Position numbers and translations under genes: made by a program | In this document: positions 1 through 6,248 of the stretch, in pieces | Position numbering within the stretch: position 1 is the stretch's first letter | Layout of the letters: each line of letters opens with the position of its first letter | Notes under the pieces: model-generated | The model's input: the letters and a program-made list of their open reading frames with translations, nothing else | What the model was told of the DNA's origin: nothing | The model's database searches: none | Source of the DNA: Phocaeicola sp. | Lineage (GTDB): Bacteria > Bacteroidota > Bacteroidia > Bacteroidales > Bacteroidaceae | Reading direction: 5' to 3' | Length of the DNA: 9,081 nucleotides | Assembly: GCA_020026225.1 (NCBI GenBank) | Contig: JAHHQU010000079.1 | Span: forward strand, 1-9,081

Positions 1-55
1 CCTTAGGATTGACTACCGTATAACACGCTGAAGGAAGGTCGAAACAGCAAAAAGA
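1..55. other. Left flank of the IS element, no assignable gene
   Basis: These bases precede the left inverted repeat of the IS66 element. One forward frame (bases 2-31) reads LRIDYRITR and then a TGA stop, which could be the last residues of a protein whose body lies outside the window. A sigma factor would be expected here from PUL gene order, but nine residues cannot identify a family. The opposite strand also shows no recognisable product. I see no tRNA, terminator or convincing promoter. Confidence 0.3.
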
Positions 56-73
56 GTAACTATTCAGCCAAAA
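56..73 (+). repeat. Left terminal inverted repeat of the IS66 element
   Basis: GTAACTATTCAGCCAAAA is the exact reverse complement of bases 1612-1629. The similarity continues outward: bases 49-54 (AAAAAG) are the reverse complement of 1631-1636, with one mismatch at the junction base (55 against 1630). The true repeat may therefore be up to 25 bp long. Confidence 0.9.
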
Positions 74-189
74 ATGATATAAAATGTAAAAATATTTAGC
101 ATTTGTATTTATTACTATATATTTAAATATCAACAAATTAAGCGTTATTTTATTTGGCCAATTCACAAAAAAGTGCTAACTTTATCACT

Positions 190-1598
190 ATGAAACAGCC
201 GGTTAAGGATTTAGCAGATATGCTTTCTTCACTGCATGAGGAAATGCAGTCACTGCGTGAGACTGTACAAAGTCAGCACGCAGAAATCTGCAGGCTTAAC
301 CGCAATACAGATAAACTTCGCAAGGAAAATAAGGAACTAAAACAACGCCTTGCGAAATATGAAGACCCCAATAAAGACAGTTCTAATAGCAACACGCCTC
401 CTTCAAAGGAGAATATGAAGGCAGAAGTCATACGACGGACTTCTTAAATCCGGAAAGTCTGTTGGTGGACAGCCTGGTCACAAGGGAGTAGTTAGAGGAC
501 TTGTTGATAATCCCGATGAGATAATGAACGAGCAGGCATCATTTTGCACAGAGTGCGGTGAAAGTTTGGAGGATGCTCAGAAAGTCTTGGATTATACCAC
601 TCAAATAATCAGTTTGCCTGATATCAAACCTTTGATTCGAGAAATTCGACACTATGTCATGGTGTGCCCCAAGTGCGGCAAGCGTATACGATCTTATGAA
701 AGGAAACGTGGAGGAAATCCTGTGGTTTTTGATGCTTCGGTCCGTACTATGGTCGTTTATCTGAACATCGTGCAATGTATACCTTTTGAGCGCTTGCAGT
801 CTATGATGAAAACTCTTTTCGGCATAGAGATGAGCCAGGGAACAATAGCAAATATCCTTAAGGAAGCCGGAAAGAAAGCACAACCAGCAATTGAATTGAT
901 AAAGAAATACATAAGCAACTCTCCCATTGTCGGTTTCGACGAGTCAGGCTGTTTTTGCAACAAACGTCTTGACTGGTCGTGGATAGCACAGACTGTTTAC
1001 TACACGCTTGTATTTAGCTGATGGAAGAAGAGCTGCCATATTGGAAAATATGTTTGGAGACAGTCTCAAGAACATGGTAGCAGTAACAGACCGACATTCT
1101 GCCTATTTCGCGATCAACTTCTTGTCGCATCAAGTTTGCCTGGCACATCTGCTCCGTGAGATTCAATATCTCAATGAGCTTGACAAGAACCAGAAATGGT
1201 CGAAAGATTTGGAGAATCTTTTACAGGAGGCAATTCATTACAGAAACGAACACCCAACAGAAGTTGTAGAAACCAAATCATGGCTAGACAGACTTGACAG
1301 CATCCTTCAACAGAACGTCGATCATTTGAAGAAAGCTTTTGGTACATAAAAAAATGGACTGATTAAATGCAAAGACTACATTTTTAAATTTCTAGAGAAT
1401 CCAGCTGTTTCATCACATAACAATGATTCCGGAAGAGGTATCCGGAAGATAAAAATTAAACAGAAAATATCAGGATGCTTTAGATCTGACGAAGGCGCTG
1501 ATGCTTTTATGGCCCTTCATTCGGTTGTCGATACAGCATGGAAAAATAATCAATCTAAATACGATGCATTGCTTGCCATTCTTAAATGGCAAGCTTAA
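190..1598 (+). pseudogene. IS66-family transposase (TnpC type), broken by frameshifts and a stop
   Basis: The reading frame can be followed through three segments, about 470 codons, a little short of typical TnpC. Segment one (ATG at 190 to about 440) encodes a coiled-coil, leucine-zipper-like N-terminus ending in the NSNTPPSK region. Segment two (from about 446 to 1016, shifted frame) has GGQPGHKG, an IS66 zinc finger with Cys codons at 545, 554, 665 and 674, and the first catalytic Asp in GFDESG (codon 938). Segment three (from about 1008) has the second Asp in VTDRHSAY (codon 1089) and CLAHLLRE. An in-frame TAA at 1347-1349 interrupts segment three, but homology continues in the same frame to the stop at 1598. 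The usual NNxxER motif reads NNDSGR, so the presumed catalytic Glu is Gly (codon 1431). An upstream TTG at 154 extends the frame, but ATG 190 is the more natural start. The product should be inactive. Confidence 0.9.
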
Positions 1599-1611
1599 GG
1601 GTGTACCTTTA

Positions 1612-1629
1612 TTTTGGCTGAATAGTTAC
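1612..1629 (-). repeat. Right terminal inverted repeat of the IS66 element
   Basis: The sequence TTTTGGCTGAATAGTTAC is the perfect reverse complement of bases 56-73. It lies 14 bp beyond the transposase stop codon and marks the boundary between the element and the fecR leader. Confidence 0.9.
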
Positions 1630-1642
1630 ACTTTTTAATCAT

Positions 1643-1674
1643 ATTGTTAACGCAGGTTAAATATCTAAATTCTG
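1643..1674 (+). promoter_or_regulatory. Weak candidate Bacteroides-type promoter for fecR
   Basis: ATTG at 1643-1646 is followed after 19 bp by TAAATTCTG at 1666-1674, a partial match to the Bacteroides -33/-7 pattern TTTG-N19-TAnnTTTG (two mismatches in the -7 box). Initiation near 1681 would leave a leader of about 43 nt before the ATG at 1724. It lies in non-IS sequence just outside the right IS end. The region is AT-rich, so a chance match is quite possible. Confidence 0.3.
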
Positions 1675-1723
1675 TTACGTGTATTTTTCAAATGGAGCAT
1701 CTATACTTAAAAAAAGAAATTCA

Positions 1724-2755
1724 ATGGATAAACATAATATTTACCAATTAATCCGAAGAGCAAGTGATGGCTTAGTGAAAAGTGAGCATCGTGATAAATT
1801 GCTACGCTGGATAACAAACAGGAAAGACGAAAGAGAGAAGGAAGAGGCCTTGTTCCGTCTGTGGAATGAAACAGAAGATAATGAAATATCCTCAAAGGAG
1901 ACATTTGCATCTTTATTGCAAGTGAAATCAAGATTGGGGATTGGCGGCAGGCAGCTGAAAAAGCAGTCAAGTTTGCTGGTGCATCTTTGGAGGTATGCCG
2001 CAATATTAATATTTCCGTTGGTTATGGGCATATTCATTTGGATGTATATGAATTATGAGATGAACGCAAATGTGGAAATGGTGGAATGTTTTGTCCCGAA
2101 TGGGGAGCAAAAACACCTTGTCTTGTCTGATGGAACGAATGTTATATTGAACTCCGGCTCTCTTTTTATTTATCCGGAAAAATTCAGTAAAGATTCACGC
2201 AAGGTATATCTGACAGGAGAAGCTTTCTTTGATGTGGCTCATAATAAAAAGAAACCATTTACGGTGCATACAGGGCGTTTGAATGTAGAAGTCTTGGGAA
2301 CCAGTTTCAATGTAGAAGCTTATTCAGATGATTCGGAAATAACAACTACTTTAAAGCAAGGCAGTGTAAATGTATTTAGGTTCGGTCAGCCTAAAGAGTC
2401 TGGCATTGTGATGAAGCCAAACGAACAGGTGGTCTATCATATGAAGAGCGGAAAGATGGATCTTGTTACTGTAAATGCGGAAGATTACTCGTCGTGGACA
2501 GATGGTGACCTTCGTTTTATAGAGCGTCCACTGAGTGAGGTGCTGAAAGTGATTAGTCGGAGATATGATGTTTCTTTCAGATGTGATGACAAAATCAATA
2601 TGGAAGAGTTGTATACTACAGTCTTCCATGGAGGTGAGACAATAGAGCAGGTAATGGAAGTGATGAAATCTCTTATCGGCAATGGAATGGGATATTCCAT
2701 AGATTGCGGCTTCATTCACTTGTACTTAAAGAAGAAAGGAGGAACTACAAATTAG
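1724..2755 (+). CDS. FecR-type anti-sigma factor
   Basis: Membrane protein of 343 residues that should bind an ECF sigma factor in the cytoplasm and release or activate it when its periplasmic part contacts a substrate-loaded TonB-dependent transporter. Residues 1-88 form a charged cytoplasmic sigma-binding region. Residues 91-109 are one hydrophobic membrane span. Residues about 117-218 form the FecR domain, with LSDGTNVILNSGS, VYLTGEAFFDV and FTVHTGRLNVEVLGTSFNV typical of the Bacteroidota family. Residues about 266-336 match the C-terminal DUF4974 domain (LRFIERPLSEVLKVISRRYD), which resembles STN. The ATG at 1724 was chosen because it follows an A-rich stretch and gives a normal N-terminus; a GTG at 1679 in the same frame would add 15 residues and leave almost no leader. 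susC with an STN domain follows 158 bp downstream, so the two are likely partners. The sigma factor normally upstream is not visible; an IS66 remnant sits there. Confidence 0.93.
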   Translation: MDKHNIYQLIRRASDGLVKSEHRDKLLRWITNRKDEREKEEALFRLWNETEDNEISSKETFASLLQVKSRLGIGGRQLKKQSSLLVHLWRYAAILIFPLVMGIFIWMYMNYEMNANVEMVECFVPNGEQKHLVLSDGTNVILNSGSLFIYPEKFSKDSRKVYLTGEAFFDVAHNKKKPFTVHTGRLNVEVLGTSFNVEAYSDDSEITTTLKQGSVNVFRFGQPKESGIVMKPNEQVVYHMKSGKMDLVTVNAEDYSSWTDGDLRFIERPLSEVLKVISRRYDVSFRCDDKINMEELYTTVFHGGETIEQVMEVMKSLIGNGMGYSIDCGFIHLYLKKKGGTTN

Positions 2756-2796
2756 AAAAGAATATCGGGAAGAGTTTTTCCACGACAACTTCCCGA
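2755..2796 (-). terminator. Candidate intrinsic terminator read on the minus strand
   Basis: TCGGGAAG at 2765-2772 and CTTCCCGA at 2789-2796 form a perfect 8-bp stem with a 16-nt loop. Read on the minus strand, the stem is followed by TATTCTTTTCT, a T-rich tract running into the fecR stop codon. On the plus strand it is followed by CATTTGAAATG, which has no T-run. A bulged alternative fold (AGTT with AACT inside the stem) shortens the loop to about 10 nt. There is no minus-strand protein gene upstream for it to serve, which points to a short antisense transcript. It could alternatively slow or process the plus-strand mRNA between fecR and susC. Confidence 0.5.
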
Positions 2797-2842
2797 CATT
2801 TGAAATGATTAAAACAATCTACACAGAAACCGTTGTAAATGT

Positions 2843-2871
2843 ATTGAATTCTGTGAGAAACATTAACATTG
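2843..2871 (+). promoter_or_regulatory. Weak candidate promoter for susC
   Basis: TAACATTG at 2864-2871 differs from TAnnTTTG at one base, and ATTG at 2843-2846 lies 17 bp upstream, slightly short of the usual 19-21. Initiation near 2878 would give a leader of about 36 nt. If susC is controlled by the cognate ECF sigma factor, the real promoter may have a different sequence that I cannot recognise. Confidence 0.25.
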
Positions 2872-2895
2872 ATTAGTATTAAATTATTCTAATAC
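2872..2895 (+). repeat. AT-rich overlapping inverted repeats in the susC leader
   Basis: ATTAG (2872-2876) pairs with CTAAT (2889-2893), and GTATTA (2876-2881) pairs with TAATAC (2890-2895). The second arms lie 18-20 nt before the susC ATG. The repeats could be an operator or a weak leader hairpin near the ribosome-binding region. With almost no G or C they may also be chance symmetry. Confidence 0.3.
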
Positions 2896-2906
2896 AAATA
2901 AATACA

Positions 2907-2914
2907 CAAAAATA
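2907..2914 (-). promoter_or_regulatory. Minus-strand TAnnTTTG (-7) box overlapping the susC start
   Basis: The minus strand reads TATTTTTG here, an exact match to the Bacteroides -7 consensus. It would direct transcription away from susC, into the fecR-susC gap and toward the minus-strand hairpin at 2765-2796. No clear TTTG is found 19-21 bp upstream. The plus-strand version is simply the A-rich stretch before the susC ATG, which has its own reason to exist. Confidence 0.3.
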
Positions 2915-5900
2915 TGAAATTTAATTGTAAAAGGCTTTATCGTAAGTCTATAAATGATGCAAAAATTTTAGCATTGCTGTCTTTCTTTGTGCTTTCAGGG
3001 GAGACTTTTGCTCAGCAACAGATGGTGAAGATACCACAGCAACAGTTAACTTTAAAGGAACTATTCAAGGAAATAGAAAAACAGACACAACTTTCAATAG
3101 GTTATAATCATAGTAAATTATCCAAATTTATTATACAAAAAGTCAAGGTTTCAAGTGGCAATGTGCAGAGTGTCCTTGATGCTGCTCTCAGTGGTACAGG
3201 TTTTACTTATCGTTTTGAGGGGGGGAAACATATCGTACTCTCCCGAGAGATTCTTTCTCCACAAGGAAAACTGATCACTATAAAAGGTAAGGTGTATGAT
3301 TCAAAAGGGGAATTGATTATTGGGGCTACAGTAGTCGAAAAAGGAACCAATAATGGTACGATCACAGGTCTGGAAGGTGATTTTACCTTGACAATGCACG
3401 AAGGTGCACTCTTAGAAGTTTCTTATATAGGTTACATGAAGACAACGTTGTCGGCAAAAGGTAGCAATATTATAGTAACTTTAAAGGAGAACACTGAATT
3501 GTTGGACGAAGTAGTGGTTACTGCTTTGGGTATCAAGCGTTCTGAAAAGGCTTTGAGCTATAATGTTCAGAAAGTGGACAATAAATCCCTTTCTGTGGCA
3601 AAGGACGCAAACTTTGTGAATAATCTGAACGGTAAGGTGGCTGGTGTGAATATTACACGCTCCTCTTCAGGTATCGGTGGTGCTACAAGTGTAGTGATGC
3701 GCGGGTCCAAGTCAATTCAAGGGAACAATAATGTATTGTATGTGGTTGACGGTATGCCTTTGGTTAACGTCAATATATCCGGTGATGGTGGTGAATATGG
3801 ACGTCCGGGAGGAGGAGAAGGTATCTCCGACTTTAATTCTGACGATATTGAATCAATTTCAGTATTGACCGGTCCCTCTGCAGCTGCCCTTTATGGTTCT
3901 GCGGCGGCAAATGGTGTAATCATCATCAATACCAAAAAGGGCCAGGCAGGAGCACTGAAAGCCAGTTTCTCCTCCAATACGGAGTTTCTCACAGTGGGGG
4001 TAATGCCGGAGTTTCAGAATACGTATGGAACAGAAAAAAATACCTACCGCAGTTGGGGAGAGAAACTATCATCTCCTTCCCAATTTAATCCGAAAGACTT
4101 TTTTCAGGGTGGTTACAGCACTATCAATTCTCTGAACTTGTCGGGGGGTACGGAAAAGAATCAGACTTTTATTTCTGTTGCAACTACTCATTCCGAAGGA
4201 ATCATTCCTAACAATGAATATTATAGGTATAACTTTAGTGGAAGAAATACGTCAAATTACTTTAACAACAAACTGCATCTGGAAATCGGGGCAAGCTATG
4301 TCATGCAGGGAGACCAGAACATGATGTCGGGAGGTCGTTACTTCAATCCACTCCGTTCGCTTTATCTGTTCCCTAGAGGAGATGACTTCGAAAATGTGAA
4401 GATTTGGGAGAGATATGATATGGAAAGACATCTCTTTACACAATATTGGCCTTATGGCAACCAGGGAGAAGACTTTGAAAACCCATACTGGATTATCAAC
4501 CGTGAAATGTTTACCAACCGCAAGCATAGATATATGTTTAATGCAAGTGCAAGATGGGATATTCTTGATTGGTTGAATGTGGCCGGACGTGTGAGACTGG
4601 ATAACTCCTACAATACTTCTCAAAAGAAATTGTATGCTACTACCAACCCACTGCTCACGGGAGATGTAAGCCTGAAAAATGCAAAAGGAAGTTTTGACTT
4701 GAGTGAATCCAGATACAGCCAGACTTATGCAGACTTCATGGTGAATATCAATAAAGTATGGAATGAAAAATATTCTCTGACTGCCAACATCGGTACCAGT
4801 ATTGAAGACTATTATGCTACCGGAGTAAGTGTAGGTGGAAGGTTGAAGACTGTACCCAATCTTTTCTCTACGCCGAATGTTGATCCTGATGTGACAGGAG
4901 GGGGAGGTCAGAGTTATTACCGCACTCGGAATGTAGCATTGTTTGCCAGTATAGAACTTGGATGGAGAAACATGTTGTACCTCACAGCTACAGGACGTTT
5001 AGATTGGGCTTCTCAGCTGGTCAGCAATGGCAAGACTCCGGTCATTGCCTATCCGTCTGTGGGATTGTCGGGTGTGATTTCAGAAATGATGAAGATGCCT
5101 GATTTCATTTCATATCTTAAACTACGTGTTTCATTTACAGAGGTCGGTTCTCCTATCTCGCTTGTAGGTATCACACCAGGGACGATAACCTATAATATGT
5201 CCGGAGGAAAGGTGGATCCGATATCTGTATATCCTTATCCGGATTTCCGTCCTGAACGTACGCGGTCGTATGAAGCCGGTTTGAATGCACGCTTTTTTGG
5301 GGGTAAACTGAGTTTGGATGCTACATTCTACCAGTCTAATACATATAACCAGACCCTTTTCCAGAATCTGTCCAAATCTTCTGGATATACTGGTTTTTAT
5401 GTACAAACGGGAAATATTCGCAACCGTGGTATAGAACTTGGACTCGGATTTGACCATGCATTCAGCAAAAATATTTCTTTAAGTTCTAATCTGACTTATA
5501 CTAAAAACGTGAATAAGATTATGGAACTTGTAAAAGGATATAAGAACCCTATAGACGGTTCCATATTTGACATCAATGTTCTCCAATCTCCCAAATACAT
5601 GCGTGAAGGTGATTCGATGAATGACATCTTCGCCCGTGGCATATTGGTGAAAGGAAAGGACGGCAGGTTTGTAGAAGAAGGAGACGGATACAGGATTGAT
5701 AAGACACAACTTGTAAAGATAGGATCTTCGGCTCCCGACTTCCTGATGGGATGGAACAATACGGTCAATCTGTATGGTTTCAGTGTGAATTTCTTGATTT
5801 CTGCACGCTTTGGTGGAAACGTCACTTCCTCTACTCAAGCTTTGATGGATAGTTATGGGGTGTCTAAGGTGACGGCAGATGCCAGAAATGCAGGAGGGGT

Positions 5901-6225
5901 TGTGATTGACGGTGTGACTTATGATGCGAAACGCTATTATACTACCATCGGACAGAACAGGCTCAGTGCCTATTATCTCTACGATGCAACAAATGTGAAG
6001 TTGCAGGAGTTGTCCATCGGGTATAGTTTGCCTAAAAAATGGTTCAAAGGGGTGCTCTCAGATTTTAATATTTCATTTATCGGACGTAATCTCTTCTCTC
6101 TATATAGGGCTGCACCTTATGATTCTGATTTGATTGGAGGCACCGGTACTTACTCGGGAGGCAACGATAACTTTATGCCTCCAAGCGTGAGAAGTTTTGG
6201 CTTTAATCTTAAGATCGGACTTTGA
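2914..6225 (+). CDS. SusC/RagA-family TonB-dependent outer membrane transporter with STN domain
   Basis: Outer membrane beta-barrel of 1,103 residues that should import glycan fragments with its SusD partner, powered by TonB. Residues 1-33 are a signal peptide ending in ETFA before QQQ. Residues about 39-111 form an STN domain, which in this family contacts the periplasmic part of a FecR anti-sigma factor to signal transport. Residues about 121-194 are a carboxypeptidase-D regulatory-like domain (ITIKGKVYDSKGELIIGATV, GDFTL, VSYIGY). LDEVVVTALG at 197-206 is the usual SusC Ton-box region. The plug follows to about residue 343, with VMRGSKSIQGNNNVLYVVDG and GPSAAALYGSAAANGVIIINTKKG. The rest is the barrel, ending in SFGFNLKIGL. 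Length is normal for STN-bearing members and I see no lesion. The ATG at 2914 begins a good signal peptide and follows an A-rich tract. The SusD-like gene starts 23 bp after its stop, so the two are probably co-transcribed. The substrate cannot be read from this sequence. Confidence 0.96.
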   Translation: MKFNCKRLYRKSINDAKILALLSFFVLSGETFAQQQMVKIPQQQLTLKELFKEIEKQTQLSIGYNHSKLSKFIIQKVKVSSGNVQSVLDAALSGTGFTYRFEGGKHIVLSREILSPQGKLITIKGKVYDSKGELIIGATVVEKGTNNGTITGLEGDFTLTMHEGALLEVSYIGYMKTTLSAKGSNIIVTLKENTELLDEVVVTALGIKRSEKALSYNVQKVDNKSLSVAKDANFVNNLNGKVAGVNITRSSSGIGGATSVVMRGSKSIQGNNNVLYVVDGMPLVNVNISGDGGEYGRPGGGEGISDFNSDDIESISVLTGPSAAALYGSAAANGVIIINTKKGQAGALKASFSSNTEFLTVGVMPEFQNTYGTEKNTYRSWGEKLSSPSQFNPKDFFQGGYSTINSLNLSGGTEKNQTFISVATTHSEGIIPNNEYYRYNFSGRNTSNYFNNKLHLEIGASYVMQGDQNMMSGGRYFNPLRSLYLFPRGDDFENVKIWERYDMERHLFTQYWPYGNQGEDFENPYWIINREMFTNRKHRYMFNASARWDILDWLNVAGRVRLDNSYNTSQKKLYATTNPLLTGDVSLKNAKGSFDLSESRYSQTYADFMVNINKVWNEKYSLTANIGTSIEDYYATGVSVGGRLKTVPNLFSTPNVDPDVTGGGGQSYYRTRNVALFASIELGWRNMLYLTATGRLDWASQLVSNGKTPVIAYPSVGLSGVISEMMKMPDFISYLKLRVSFTEVGSPISLVGITPGTITYNMSGGKVDPISVYPYPDFRPERTRSYEAGLNARFFGGKLSLDATFYQSNTYNQTLFQNLSKSSGYTGFYVQTGNIRNRGIELGLGFDHAFSKNISLSSNLTYTKNVNKIMELVKGYKNPIDGSIFDINVLQSPKYMREGDSMNDIFARGILVKGKDGRFVEEGDGYRIDKTQLVKIGSSAPDFLMGWNNTVNLYGFSVNFLISARFGGNVTSSTQALMDSYGVSKVTADARNAGGVVIDGVTYDAKRYYTTIGQNRLSAYYLYDATNVKLQELSIGYSLPKKWFKGVLSDFNISFIGRNLFSLYRAAPYDSDLIGGTGTYSGGNDNFMPPSVRSFGFNLKIGL

Positions 6226-6248
6226 TAATCAACATATAATATAACAAA

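Larger units (their letters stand above)
56..1629 (+). mobile_element. Degenerate IS66-family insertion sequence, single-transposase (ISBst12-like) type
   Basis: The element is 1,574 bp and is bounded by 18-bp perfect inverted repeats that begin GTAAC, in keeping with the GTAA ends usual for IS66-family elements. It carries only a TnpC-type transposase; there is no room for the tnpA and tnpB genes of full-length IS66 elements. That matches the ISBst12 subgroup, which has the transposase gene alone. The transposase is disrupted at several points, so the copy should be unable to move by itself. The expected 8-bp direct target duplication is absent: the flanks are CAAAAAGA on the left and ACTTTTTA on the right. 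The element ends 94 bp before the fecR start, so it separates fecR from whatever lies upstream. Confidence 0.88.
2755..2900 (-). ncRNA. Possible cis-antisense RNA over the susC leader (DonS-like)
   Basis: This is inferred from three things: a minus-strand terminator-like hairpin at 2765-2796 with a T-rich tail, a perfect minus-strand TAnnTTTG box at 2907-2914, and the absence of any protein gene on that strand. Such a transcript would start near 2900 and cover most of the susC 5' leader. Cis-encoded antisense RNAs of the DonS type, lying between the anti-sigma gene and susC and repressing susC, have been described for Bacteroides PULs of this sigma/anti-sigma class. No clear TTTG box lies at the proper distance upstream of the -7 box, so the 5' end is uncertain and the AT-rich sequence could produce the match by chance. 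Confidence 0.35.

Noticed and set aside
1005..1025. Programmed frameshift in the transposase
   Set aside because: There is no A-tract slippery motif at the break, the element has other inactivating changes, and IS66 TnpC is normally made from one continuous frame.
1008..1349. Separate small genes at 154-447, 524-1021 and 1008-1349
   Set aside because: They are consecutive pieces of one IS66 transposase in shifted frames. Motif order across the breaks is that of a single protein.
1679..1723. GTG at 1679 as the fecR start
   Set aside because: It would add a 15-residue leader untypical of FecR proteins and leave no room for the candidate promoter; the ATG at 1724 fits better.
2765..2802. Hairpin after fecR as a plus-strand terminator
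   Set aside because: On the plus strand the stem is followed by CATTTGAAATG with no T-run, so it does not look like a standard intrinsic terminator in that direction.
4252..4623. Minus-strand open frames inside susC, the SusD-like gene and the GH18 gene
   Set aside because: They lie wholly opposite well-supported genes, lack recognisable domains and have no plausible leader sequences.
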